DNA of 64,000 nucleotides from Streptomyces sp. WM6386 (GTDB taxonomy: Bacteria > Actinomycetota > Actinomycetes > Streptomycetales > Streptomycetaceae): the NCBI RefSeq assembly GCF_000972385.1, contig NZ_JXTE01000015.1, positions 62,001 through 126,000 of the forward strand. The letters are read 5' to 3'. A model generated the notes under the pieces. It saw only the letters and a list, made by a program, of their open reading frames with translations, searched no databases and had not been told where the DNA came from. Position 1 is the stretch's first letter; each line of letters begins with the position of its first letter. Positions 8,393-16,757 of the stretch are shown here, piece after piece. The position numbers and the translations under genes were made by a program.

Positions 8393-9145
8393 ATGGATGA
8401 GGTCACAGTCGTCGTCGCCCATTCCGAGCGTGCGACCCTGCGCGTCGGCGATGTGTTTTTGAAGGTGGACGCCGATCAGGCGCGCGTCGACGTCGAGGTC
8501 GAGGCGATGGCCCTCGCGCCGGTCCCGACCCCGCAGATCCTGTGGCGCAAGCCGCCCGTGCTCGCCATCGCCGCACTCCCAGGCACGACGCTCGGACGCC
8601 TCGGCGTGCCGTCGACCGGCCCGCCGACGGCATGGGCCGCGGCGGGCGCCGCCATCCGCAAGCTGCACGACGCACCGCTGCCGCCCCGGCCCGGCCGGGC
8701 CGGCCGGAGCATCATCGCGCTGGCGGCGGAACTCGACGACGAGTGCGAGCGGCTCGTGACGAACGGCGTCCTGCCCGCGGACCTGGTCACCCGCAACCGC
8801 CAGGTCGCCGAGGCCGCGCTCCGGCCGTGGACTGCGGCGTTCACACACGGCGACCTGCAGATCGCCCACGTCTTCGTCGACGGCAACCAGGTCACCGGCA
8901 TCATCGACTGGTCCGAGGCGGGCCAAGGTGATGCCCTGTACGACCTCGCCACCTTCACACTCGGACACGAAGAGCACCTCGACGACGTCATCGCCGGCTA
9001 CGGCACCGACATCGACCTCGACCTCGACGTGATCCACGCATGGTGGTCATTGCGCAGCCTGCTGGCGGTTCGCTGGCTGATCGAGCACGGCTTCGACCCG
9101 TTCGCACCAGGTTGCGAGGTCGACGTGCTGAGATCCCGCATGTGA
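8393..9145 (+). CDS. aminoglycoside phosphotransferase-fold kinase
   Basis: The 250-residue protein has the APH/choline-kinase catalytic loop FTHGDLQIAHVFVDGNQ (catalytic Asp in HGD) followed by the metal-binding TGIIDWSEAGQGDALYDLAT. The amino lobe contains GDVFLKVDAD, with the ATP-anchoring lysine. Family members phosphorylate small molecules; many Streptomyces paralogues are of unknown substrate and not resistance enzymes. ATG 8393 lies just after the IS5-like scrap and has no strong ribosome binding site. The frame is intact and ends among IS5 debris on the other strand. Confidence 0.85.
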   Translation: MDEVTVVVAHSERATLRVGDVFLKVDADQARVDVEVEAMALAPVPTPQILWRKPPVLAIAALPGTTLGRLGVPSTGPPTAWAAAGAAIRKLHDAPLPPRPGRAGRSIIALAAELDDECERLVTNGVLPADLVTRNRQVAEAALRPWTAAFTHGDLQIAHVFVDGNQVTGIIDWSEAGQGDALYDLATFTLGHEEHLDDVIAGYGTDIDLDLDVIHAWWSLRSLLAVRWLIEHGFDPFAPGCEVDVLRSRM

Positions 9146-9149
9146 CGAA

Positions 9150-9600
9150 CGCGTGGTGGATGTCCTCGCGAATCTCCCAGCGGATACGCAGGCGGACAAA
9201 CCAGTACAGCAGCGCGACCGCTCCTCCCACGACCCAGCACTACACCCCCAGGCCAGAACCGTGCCCGGTGCCACGCCGGCCGAAGTACGGGGTGACCTGG
9301 AACCGGCGGACCTCGTCCCGGTAGACCTCGCGGTCACACCCGCGGTCGGCATACAGGTACCTGGGGCGCTCCAGTAGCCGGCCGCGCCTGCCGCGGACCG
9401 GCGGGACAGCCTGGATCAGCGGGATCAGTCGGGTGACGTCGTTGAACCGCCCCGCCCACGCCGGACGCCCAGCCACTTCCGCGCCCTCTGCACCGCCCCC
9501 AACTGGCCCCGGCAAGATCGCCACCAGAGTCACGGCGTTGCACTCGGCGGGAGACCACCATGTCAGCCGCGGGCTTCTTCCAGCAGGCCTGCCGCATGTG
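9150..9600 (-). mobile_element. IS5-family transposase carboxyl-terminal remnant
   Basis: The leftward frames read FNDVTRLIPLIQAVPPVRGR, then PRYLYADRGCDREVYRDEVR and RRGTGHGSGLGV, then in another frame ALLYWFVRLRIRWEIREDIH and HAFVTCGIS. These are the end blocks of IS5-type DDE transposases (NDVTQLIPLI...LYADRGYD...RRG.EHGSGLG...LHWFRRLRIRWE...HEAFLTLGC). A stop or frameshift near 9240 splits it. The amino-terminal half is missing. It abuts and has replaced the end of the ArsR-like gene at 9612-9965. Confidence 0.8.
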
Positions 9601-9611
9601 CGGTGCGCTGG

Positions 9612-9965
9612 TACAACACGTAGCGCCCTGGTGTAGGTGAAGACCTGGGTTTCGAGGTCGTTCTGCGCTGCGGCCTCGATCTGCGCGATCTGCTCGTCGA
9701 GCAGATCACGACGCTGCGCGTCCGTCCCCGGCTGAGGGGTGAGCAGGTCAGGTGTGTAGGTGTTGCCGTTCAGCGGCAACAGGTCTGCGAGCAGAGCAAC
9801 GTCCGGATGGGCAAGTGACGCGCGGGCGAGTGGTCCGGGATCTCCGAACACCGGGTGCCGTCCCGACGCGGCAGTGAGCTTCAACCACGCCATGGACTCC
9901 GACGCAGGGGAAGGGGCCAACCGCGTCCTGGCCATCGTGTCGGCGTCTACACGCAGAGTGAGCAC
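9612..9965 (-). pseudogene. ArsR-like winged-helix regulator, amino-terminal fragment
   Basis: GTG at 9965 starts VLTLRVDADTMARTRLAPSP, followed by ESMAWLKLTAASGRHPVFGD and PDVALLADLLPLNGNTYTPDLL. This is the amino-terminal domain of a Streptomyces ArsR-like family that normally reads LRVDADTLARSRF..SPL.E. The helix-turn-helix end is missing; the sequence runs into IS5 transposase debris near 9610. Loss through IS insertion and later deletion is the simplest reading. Confidence 0.65.
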
Positions 9966-10153
9966 CGCCCCGACGGTAGCAGTCGTCGCAATGGATTTGA
10001 ACGGACTCGAATGCTTTCCGGCGCGAGGTCCACGCGTGGTTGAGTCGTGGTGCCGAACAACGGCAGCAACGTTCACTGCCCGATCTGAGGCGGTCGCCTC
10101 CGCACGACGTGAGGTTGTGCACCCGTTACCCGAAGAACCTGGGAGTGCTTGTC

Positions 10154-10693
10154 ATGGTGAGATTGAAGGACACCTCGAAGGTGAAGAGCCGCACGAGGAC
10201 GGTCGGCGCCGCCGGCATGCGAGTTACGCGAACAGGCGCAGGTTCGGTAGTCGCCCTCACCGCCGTTCTCGGACTGAGTCTGGCAACCGCCGGCCCCGCC
10301 GCAGCTACGGATGCCGGCACCTGGCGTGCTTACGGCAACACGAATCCGATCACCTCCAGCTCCGCCACGTGGCATTGTGCCGCCAGCAAGACGGTCGCCA
10401 CCTCTGTGCTCGCGCAGGTCTGTGCGATCAGGTCGTCAGGCGGGGGCAGCGTGCAGGCGGCAGTGATCGTGCGCAACAACCGATCCAGCCTCTACAGTGC
10501 GACGGCGAACATGGATCTGTATACCGCCGCCCCTGCCACTTACCTGGGAGATTGGGCGTGCGCGTCATCAGGGGTAGGGGCCAACTCGTGGTCAGTATGC
10601 TTCGGGAAAACCCTCAGCAAGCCCAGCTCGGTGAAGGTGAACTCGGCAGGGCTCCTCAACAATGTTGAACTCGGCCAGTCACCGAACGTCTGA
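10154..10693 (+). CDS. secreted hypothetical protein
   Basis: ATG at 10154, behind GGGAGTGCTTGTC, starts a 179-residue protein. A long basic amino terminus (MVRLKDTSKVKSRTRTVGAA) precedes a hydrophobic core VVALTAVLGLSLATAGPAAA and a likely cleavage site after about residue 50, so it is exported by the Sec route. The mature part has four cysteines (WHCAA, AQVCAI, DWACAS, SVCFG), consistent with two disulfides, and is Ser/Thr/Asn-rich. I do not recognise the family. The region upstream is an ArsR-like relic on the other strand. Confidence 0.75.
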   Translation: MVRLKDTSKVKSRTRTVGAAGMRVTRTGAGSVVALTAVLGLSLATAGPAAATDAGTWRAYGNTNPITSSSATWHCAASKTVATSVLAQVCAIRSSGGGSVQAAVIVRNNRSSLYSATANMDLYTAAPATYLGDWACASSGVGANSWSVCFGKTLSKPSSVKVNSAGLLNNVELGQSPNV

Positions 10694-11215
10694 ACCGAAG
10701 CCCACCGGGTGACGTGAATCCTGCGCGTCGCGGCTCGGTCACCCGCTCCTGAACCTCACGGCGCACGGGAATGAGGTCAGCGGCGATCCGGGCCGCGATG
10801 TCCGCCGGGTCTTGGCTCATCGCGACTCGGACGCTGTCGCACTCATCCCAGCGGAACGAGTAGTCAATGGCGGAGAACCGGCCTCGGATGTACAGGTGTG
10901 TCAATCCTCAGCCGTGCCAGTGCAGCCAGAACGGCTGCGACGCGATCCCTGCCACCTACGGCTCGGCGTCCAGAAGGATCAACCAGTTCCGCTCCTCAGG
11001 AGGCGCACGGTGAGCTGGACACCGGCTCCAGGCCGTCCGCGGCCTTCCTGGACACCTCCGGCATGGTGGCCCCGACAGCGGCGTACACCGCCGCCGAGGC
11101 CCATGTGCCCTTGGCCGCCCAGCAGTTCGCAGCCCTGGCCGAACACACCGACCGCAGTCCGCCGTGTCCGCGGCTGCGGGCGGGGAGCTGTGTCGCCGGC
11201 GCTGTGCGTGCTGTA
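10694..11215. other. no intact gene; possible fragments
   Basis: A leftward frame at about 10740-10900 (FSAIDYSFRWDECDSVRVAM, then DIAARIAADLIPVRREVQER) and a rightward frame near 11010-11140 (AAFLDTSGMVAPTAAYTAAE) look like coding scraps, but neither has a good start or a known domain. I treat the stretch as degraded. Confidence 0.35.
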
Positions 11216-11237
11216 CGCGGGCCTGGCGGGCCCCGCG
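11216..11237 (-). terminator. weak hairpin directly after the S8 protease stop
   Basis: CGCGGGGCCC followed closely by GGCCCGCG on the leftward strand can form an imperfect GC stem immediately past the stop codon. Position supports termination; the stem is not perfect. Confidence 0.3.
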
Positions 11238-13037
11238 CTAGAAGGTCAGGTTCCAGGCGTCGATCTTGCCTGTGTCGGAGGCGGCGTTGTCGTTGACGCG
11301 CAGCTTCCAGGTACCGTTCGCGACCTTGGAGGAGGCGTTCACGGTGTAGGTCTGCGCGACGTTGTCGGCGCTGCCGCCGGTGTGGTTGTGCAGCGTGTAG
11401 AAGGTGCCGTCAGGCGCCACCAGGTCGACCTTCAGGTCACCGATGTAGGTGTGCTTGATGTCCACACCCACCTTGAGGGTGGCCGGGGCGTTGCCGGTCA
11501 CACCGGTGACGGCGATCGGACTCTCCACGGTCGCGTTGTCGTTGATGGCGAAGTCCGCGAGGTTCTCGAAGTACGTGCCGGGCGGCGGGGTGGTCCCGAC
11601 GGCCTTGAGTGCGTCGACCTGTCCCTCGCCGAAGAACGAGTTGTTGGCCGTCGTGCCCGTGCAGCGGCTGTCCGAGGGGCAGGCGATGTCGTTGGCCTGG
11701 GCGGCCAGCTTGGCGCGGAGCTGCGCCGGGGTGATGCCCGGGTTGGCGCTGACGATGAGCGCCGCCACGCCGACCACGTGCGGGGTGGCCATCGAGGTGC
11801 CGCTCTTGCTGCCGTAGCCGCCGCCGGGGACGGTGGAGTACACGTTGCTGCCCGGCGCCGCGACGTCGATGACGCCCTGCCCGTAGTTGGAGAACGAGGC
11901 CTTGGTGACGCCCGTGCCGTTGGCCGCGACCGTGACCACGCCCGGCAGTTCGGTCGGGATGTCGAGGCAGGCGTTGGTGATGGTGCGGGTGACCGGCGTC
12001 GAGTCGTTCGGGCTCGCGGAGTCGGTCGTCTTGTGGGCGAGGTCGTAGTTCTCGTTGCCCGCGGCGGCGACCTGGAGGGAGCCCTTGCCCTCGGCGTACT
12101 CCTGGGCGCGCTTGACGCCCTCGATGATGGCGGCCTGGTCGATGTTGTCCGGGCAGTTGAACTGCCACGGGTCCGTGTAGTAGCTGTTGTTGGTGACCTT
12201 GAAGCCGTGGTCACCCGCCCAGACGAAGCCGCAGATGGTGTTCTCGGCGAAGAAGAAGGCGTTGCCCGGCTCGGCGACCCGGACCGCCGCGATCTTCACC
12301 CCGGGGGCCACGCCGACGACGCCCTTGCCGTTCTTGGCCGCGGCGATGGTGCCCGCTACGTGGGTGCCGTGCGTGTCGACGTCCCGCCAGGCGCCGGCAC
12401 GTGTGTCGGGCTTGCCGTAGGCGCAGGAGACCGAGTCGGCGGCGTTGAAGTTGGGCGCCAGGTCCTGGTGCTGGTCGTCCACACCGGTGTCCAGGATACC
12501 GACCGTGACGGAGGCGGAGCCCGGGTTCACGGCCCAGGCCTGGTCGGCCTTGATCTGGCTCATGTCGGCCCGGACCGGTTCGCCGGCCGGGGTCGAGGCC
12601 TGGGCCGGATTGGCCGGGAGTGCTGGGGTGTAGGCGTCGGCCGGGACGTCCGAGGTACGCGTGGCGCCGACCTGCTGCACGCCCGCGACGCCGCGCATGG
12701 TGGCGGCGAATCCGCTGGACGCAGAGTGGGCGACGATCACGCCGATGGCGTCGAAGTTCGAGAAAACGGTGCCGCCGTTGGCCTCGATCGCAGAGCGGAC
12801 CGCCGAACTGTCACCGGGGGCGGTGATCACAAGGTAGGCACGCGTGCCGGCCACCCAGGCCGCACTCTGGGAAGCCGCCAGGGCGGCCGGAGCGTGGGCC
12901 TTGGCGGCCGGCGCGGTGGAGGGGACGACCGGGAGCGTGCCCGCGAGGGCGCCCGGGGCGCCGAACGCGAGGGCGGCGCCGAGCGTGGCCGCCAGCACCA
13001 GCGTACGTCTGGATCGGCTGGATATGAGGGGTATCAA
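11238..13037 (-). CDS. secreted subtilisin-like (S8) serine protease with P domain
   Basis: TTG at 13037, five bases after GGAGGA, starts a 599-residue preproprotein. A signal peptide lies at residues 1-33 and a propeptide region follows with the inhibitor-I9-like ITAPGDSSAVRSAIEANGGT. The S8 catalytic triad is complete: D183 in ILDTGVDD, H223 in THGTHVAGT, S415 in GTSMATPH; the oxyanion Asn is in AAAGNEN. Residues about 510-599 form a P/proprotein-convertase domain (DIKHTYIGDLKVDLVAPDGT, TWKLRVNDNAA...GKIDAWNLTF). The product is an extracellular broad protease, as common in Streptomyces; TTG starts and no operon partners are seen. Confidence 0.95.
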   Translation of the reverse strand: MIPLISSRSRRTLVLAATLGAALAFGAPGALAGTLPVVPSTAPAAKAHAPAALAASQSAAWVAGTRAYLVITAPGDSSAVRSAIEANGGTVFSNFDAIGVIVAHSASSGFAATMRGVAGVQQVGATRTSDVPADAYTPALPANPAQASTPAGEPVRADMSQIKADQAWAVNPGSASVTVGILDTGVDDQHQDLAPNFNAADSVSCAYGKPDTRAGAWRDVDTHGTHVAGTIAAAKNGKGVVGVAPGVKIAAVRVAEPGNAFFFAENTICGFVWAGDHGFKVTNNSYYTDPWQFNCPDNIDQAAIIEGVKRAQEYAEGKGSLQVAAAGNENYDLAHKTTDSASPNDSTPVTRTITNACLDIPTELPGVVTVAANGTGVTKASFSNYGQGVIDVAAPGSNVYSTVPGGGYGSKSGTSMATPHVVGVAALIVSANPGITPAQLRAKLAAQANDIACPSDSRCTGTTANNSFFGEGQVDALKAVGTTPPPGTYFENLADFAINDNATVESPIAVTGVTGNAPATLKVGVDIKHTYIGDLKVDLVAPDGTFYTLHNHTGGSADNVAQTYTVNASSKVANGTWKLRVNDNAASDTGKIDAWNLTF

Positions 13038-13207
13038 TGCGTCCTCCGGAGACGGCCCGGCGTGCTGAGGGCACCGGCTGGGCCGTACGAAACGAGTGGT
13101 GGGTGCAAGATGTCAGGTGCATGCTCCTGTACGGAAGTACCTTTCCGTGCAGGGACGTTATAGAGGCATGGCTGAAAAGAGACGTACTCCGGGCATGGAG
13201 AGGTCGG

Positions 13208-13345
13208 GATCCACCGGGAGCTCGGCGACGTCGACCGGGCCCTGGCGTACGCCGCCGGCCTGGCGCCGGCCGTGCTGCCCGCACCAGAGCGCCGGACCCG
13301 CGCGGCGCGGCGACCTACACCGCCCACGCCCTGGTGGCCGTCGTC
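13208..13345 (+). pseudogene. fragment resembling the TPR part of an XRE-type regulator
   Basis: The rightward frame reads GIHRELGDVDRALAYAAGLA then PAVLPAPERRTR, similar to the TPR segment of actinomycete HTH-TPR regulators (ELGDVDRAL..A..I.P..LPS.ERRAR). No start, helix-turn-helix or end is present, and the frame degrades after about 13330. Confidence 0.4.
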
Positions 13346-13509
13346 TACGTACTGCCCTTTCGCGCCTGTCGAAGCGCCGAGCAAACGGCCAGCGTTCCCG
13401 AATCCGGGGCACGGCGTTTCCGGGGCGATCTCGCCGTATGCCTGAGCTGCTGAAACGGACTTTCGTGCAAGCCGCCCCGCGGGATGACAGTGAGGTCTTT
13501 CAGCGTTAC

Positions 13510-14069
13510 CGCTCCAGGGCGTGAACCGCCACGGCGACTGACGTCATCCAATTGGGGCTGCACCGGGCTCTGCGGAAGATCCGCCAGGATTTCAGGCGCG
13601 CGATACCCCCCTCGACCGGGGCCCGCGCGCTCGACAGCGCCCGGTTGGAGGTCTGCTCGGTGAGCGACAGCTCGCCTCCCGCAGACCGTCCGGCAGGCGT
13701 GGTGACCCATGCGCCGGCACCGATGCAGACGCGGCCGGCCAGGATCCCTTGGCGCTCGCAGATCCTGATGATCCGGCGGGTACGGGCCGCGGTCAGGTCG
13801 TGGCGGCGCCCCGGTAGGGCGGGGGAGAGCCAGCCAGAAGATCGATGACCGCGGTGGTGTAGGCGTGCGCGGTGCCGACCGGGATGCCGAACCCAGTGGC
13901 GATCTGCGCGAGGGGCTCGTGCTTGCGCAGGTACACCCAGAGCGACCAGGGCACGCTGGTGTGGCGGGACTTTGCAGCGGCGATCACCCCGCGGAGTGAC
14001 GATGAGCAGCGTGACCCAATCGACCAGGGCGTTGGGCAGGTCGAGTGCGGCAGGATGAGAGACCAACAA
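13510..14069 (-). mobile_element. IS5-family (DDE_Tnp_4 type) transposase remnant
   Basis: The start MLVSHPAALDLPNALVDWVT at 14069 matches the opening of these transposases. After a frameshift come LWVYLRKHEPLAQIATGFGI and PVGTAHAYTTAVIDLLAG (the HTH), then SPALPGRRHDLTAARTRRII and, near the end, LSSARAPVEGGIARLKSWRI with RCSPNWMTSVAVAVHALE. The catalytic centre between the HTH and HDLTAAR is largely deleted. The element is dead; its ends were not identified. Confidence 0.75.
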
Positions 14070-14369
14070 GACTCCTGTGCCGATGGGTTGAGACGCCGAA
14101 CGCCTCCCTCAACGGCACGGGAGCCTTGTACGTGGCGGCCACGGTTCCGGTCACCCCATCCCTACGTTGTCGTTGTTCTGCGGGACGCGGTGAGCCCTTC
14201 GTATGGTTCACCCACCCAGGGGCGCCGGGTGTGGTTGAAAAGGCTCCGCCGCTCGTGGCTTTCACTGATCGACGGAGTCCTGGCAAAGCGGCCCGGATAG
14301 AGGCGGTGCACGCAGACGGAGGCGGTACACCACGCCACCACTGCGATGACGCCATTTTGCCGGGCGGTG
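14070..14369. other. no gene seen
   Basis: About 300 bases between the transposase remnant and the end of the sigma factor gene. I see no frame with convincing protein content and no clear hairpin. Confidence 0.35.
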
Positions 14370-15215
14370 TCAGTGGGTGGTGAGCATGCCCTCGCGGAGT
14401 TGGGCCAGGGTGCGTGACAGCAGCCGGGATACATGCATCTGGGAGACCCCGAGACGCTCGCCGATCTGCGCCTGGCTCGCTTCCTCGACGAACCTCCAGT
14501 GCAGGATCTTGCGCGACCGCTCGTCGAGACAGGCGATCATCGGAGCGAGTGCGTGAAAGTCCTCCACCAGTTCCAGCGCGCCGTCCTCGTCGCCGATGAA
14601 GTCGGCCAGGGCCGCCTCGCCATCCTCACTGTTGTTGATGGCCGCGTCCAGGGAGGAGGAGCGGTAACCGTTGGAGGCCAGCCGCGCCTCGATGACCTCC
14701 TTCTCCTCCAGGTTCATCAGCTGAGCCAGCTCCGCTACGGTCGGCGTACGGCCCAGCCGGCTGCTCAGCTCCTCGGTGGCACGCGCCAGCTGGACGCGGG
14801 CCTCCTGCAGACGGCGGGGAACGTGCACAGCCCACGTGGTGTCACGGAAGAACCGCTTGATCTCTCCCACGATGTAGGGGATCGAGAAGGAGGTGAACTC
14901 CACCTCACGGGAGAGCTCGAACCGGTCGATGGCCTTGATCAGACCGATCACACCGACCTGGACGATGTCCTCCATCTCCTCCGCGTCTCGGCTGCGGAAC
15001 CGGGAGGCTGCGTAGCGGACCAGGGAGATGTTCATCTCGATCAACGTGTTGCGCGTGTACTGGTGCTCCGGCGTGCCCTCATCCAGAACAGCGAGCCGCC
15101 GGAAGAACACGCGGGTCAGCTCACGCGCGTCCTTGGGTGCGACCTTCGACGGGTCGGCCACCTCCGGCAGTGCACCGCGGTGCGCATCCATCGTCGCTGC
15201 CGTACCCGTGATCAT
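14370..15215 (-). CDS. RNA polymerase sigma factor, SigB/SigF/SigG subfamily
   Basis: ATG at 15215 follows GGGGAGGGACAC and gives a 281-residue group 3 sigma factor. Region 2 has IEMNISLVRYAASRFRSRD then DIVQVGVIGLIKAIDRFE (core binding and -10 recognition). Region 3 has RRLQEARVQLARATEELSSR, and region 4 has ERSRKILHWRFVEEASQAQI with GERLGVSQMHVSRLLSR, the -35 helix-turn-helix. Streptomyces has many such stress and development sigma factors (SigB, F, G, H and others), normally held by anti-sigma kinases. No anti-sigma gene is adjacent. It is divergent from a hemerythrin gene, a plausible target. The frame is open further upstream to 15473, but the strong ribosome binding site favours 15215. 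Confidence 0.93.
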   Translation of the reverse strand: MITGTAATMDAHRGALPEVADPSKVAPKDARELTRVFFRRLAVLDEGTPEHQYTRNTLIEMNISLVRYAASRFRSRDAEEMEDIVQVGVIGLIKAIDRFELSREVEFTSFSIPYIVGEIKRFFRDTTWAVHVPRRLQEARVQLARATEELSSRLGRTPTVAELAQLMNLEEKEVIEARLASNGYRSSSLDAAINNSEDGEAALADFIGDEDGALELVEDFHALAPMIACLDERSRKILHWRFVEEASQAQIGERLGVSQMHVSRLLSRTLAQLREGMLTTH

Positions 15216-15459
15216 GTGTCCCTCCCCTGCCGGCCCTGCCGGCTCAGGCCAGTTCAGCTCACTGCTGGCCCGTCTACCCCCTTGCCCGGCGGCCACGCCC
15301 ACGGCTTCCGCACCCGCGCCGCATCTCGCCTCGACACCGCGCCAGAACACCGCTCGTCCATGGTCAGGTCGTCCTGCTGAATCGCCCAGGACGGGGTAAC
15401 AGGATTCCGGAAAGGTTTTCCCGCAGGATTGCCCAGCAAGGTTCTCCAACAAGAAGGCG

Positions 15460-15963
15460 ATGCCTGATCCCATGGCGCAGACTCAAGACGTCGTTGAACT
15501 CATTCTCCAGGACCACCGGAAAATGGAGGATCTCTTTCGTCAGATGCGCAGTGTCGAAGCCGACCGGGCCGCCGCTCTCCGGGAATTCTCCGATCTGCTG
15601 ATCGCGCACGCGCTGGCGGAAGAGGCCAAGGTCTATCCCGCCCTCAGGCGCTACAAGAAAATCGACGACGAAGAGGTGGAACACGGCGAGGAGGAGCACG
15701 AGGAGGGCAACAAGGCACTCCTGGAACTCCTGGAGGTCGACGAGGTCGGCTCCGGGGAGTGGGACGAGAAGCTGGAAGATCTCGTGCAGGCCGTCACTCA
15801 CCACGCCGACGAGGAGGAGCGCACCATTCTCAACGGGGCGCGCGAGAACGTGGCCATGGACCGCCGGGAGGAGCTGGGCGAGGCGTTCGCGGAAGAGCGC
15901 GCGCGTCAGCTGAAGGCAGGCTGCGGTGACGTCGACAATGTGCGACGCGTCGTCACCTCCTAA
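15460..15963 (+). CDS. hemerythrin HHE-domain protein
   Basis: The 167-residue protein has the metal-binding pattern of HHE hemerythrins: ELILQDHRKMEDLFRQM, SDLLIAHALAEEAKVYPALR, VEHGEEEHEEGNKALLELLE and LVQAVTHHADEEERTILNGA. Such proteins bind a diiron centre and are linked to oxygen, peroxide or nitric oxide sensing and to stress responses in actinomycetes. The acidic middle is typical. ATG 15460 is two bases from AAGAAGGC; ATG 15472 (MAQTQ) is equally possible. It is divergent from the sigma factor gene and ends before a strong terminator. Confidence 0.9.
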   Translation: MPDPMAQTQDVVELILQDHRKMEDLFRQMRSVEADRAAALREFSDLLIAHALAEEAKVYPALRRYKKIDDEEVEHGEEEHEEGNKALLELLEVDEVGSGEWDEKLEDLVQAVTHHADEEERTILNGARENVAMDRREELGEAFAEERARQLKAGCGDVDNVRRVVTS

Positions 15964-16057
15964 CGGTGCCCCCGTTGCCGAACCCTCACCTCTCGCGAGA
16001 GTGGCTCCCGGGAAGCCGGTAGCTGTACACCGTCCCTTCGGACGGATGCTCTTCCGG

Positions 16058-16104
16058 GACGTGCCTGTGGGCCCCCTGTGTATCCGGGGGCCCACAGGCA
16101 CGTC
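16058..16104. terminator. strong 19-bp perfect hairpin, probably bidirectional terminator
   Basis: GACGTGCCTGTGGGCCCCC and its exact complement flank a 9-base loop. It sits 95 bases past the hemerythrin stop and 14 bases past the end of the leftward small gene at 16118-16288, so it can end both transcripts. It is the longest perfect stem in the window. Confidence 0.85.
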
Positions 16105-16117
16105 GCCGCTTAACGGA

Positions 16118-16288
16118 TTACCAGCGATACCAGCGTCCCTTGCGGCCGCCTGTATCCGCGGAGCGCATGACGAAGCCGAGCAGCCAGACGACCAATACGA
16201 CAACGGCGATCCATCACAGTGCCTTCAACGCGAAACCCGCACCGAAGAGGATCAGAGCCAGCAGAAGCACGAGAAGCAGGGGAACCAT
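16118..16288 (-). pseudogene. small hydrophobic protein with TGA at a conserved Trp
   Basis: ATG at 16288 starts MVPLLLVLLLALILFGAGFA, typical of a very common 55-60-residue Streptomyces hydrophobic protein. Intact relatives read FALKALWWIAVVVLVVWLLG; here the frame reads ALKAL-stop-WIAVVVLVVWLLGF, because codon 25 is TGA (16214-16216) instead of TGG. The rest, through FVMRSADTGGRKGRWYRW and a TAA at 16118, is unchanged. This is a single-base nonsense change, or a sequencing error, in an otherwise perfect gene. The function of the family is unknown. Confidence 0.75.
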
Positions 16289-16524
16289 AGTTATCAACCC
16301 CCGTCGCTCCTCATGCCCCGCGAATGGGGGAACCCGCGGTCGATGTGCATGGTTTCTCCACTACGTATCCGGGAATTCGAGTTGGCGTCCGCCGACCAGC
16401 GGGGCGACAGGCCCTCCGACGCCAAATGGCGCCAGTCGGGCGAGGCGGGGCTCCATCGGGGTCTGGAGCTGCTGTGGGGTTGGTTCAAGTGGCGCACTGA
16501 AGTTCTTGCATCGAATAGGTGACC
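16289..16524. other. no intact gene
   Basis: A rightward frame includes IREFELASADQRGDRPSDAK and AGLHRGLELLWGWFKWRTEV, but no start or known domain. It may be decayed coding sequence. Confidence 0.3.
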
Positions 16525-16691
16525 TCGCCGATGGCACCGCCATGGACCTGCTGCTGCTCCTCAATGTGGGCGGTGCCAAGCACACCACCGCCAGCATGGT
16601 CGGCAGGCTGACGGGAGCGGGCCTGGTCATCGACGACGTCAGCCCGGTCAACCCCTACCTGCACGCGTTCGACTGCACCGTCCCCGGGTGA
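16525..16691 (+). pseudogene. carboxyl-terminal scrap, possibly of an O-methyltransferase
   Basis: The frame reads DLADGTAMDLLLLLNVGGAK then HTTASMVGRLTGAGLVIDDV and ends FDCTVPG before TGA. The order (Met-Asp-Leu-rich helix, GG, then a Leu/Gly segment and two short strands) resembles the end of SAM-dependent O-methyltransferases (MDL..L...GG.ERT...L...AGL). No start or SAM site is present. The assignment is tentative. Confidence 0.3.
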
Positions 16692-16757
16692 TCGGTCCCC
16701 CGGGGAAGAATTCTCGAGACCACGGAACCGCTGGTGCGCGCACGGGTCGTCATCCCC

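Noticed and set aside
10812-13163. A 783-codon rightward open frame
   Set aside because: It is the antisense of the S8 protease gene; its residues (Arg/Gly/Val/Asp-rich, no domain) arise from high-GC codon bias on the other strand.
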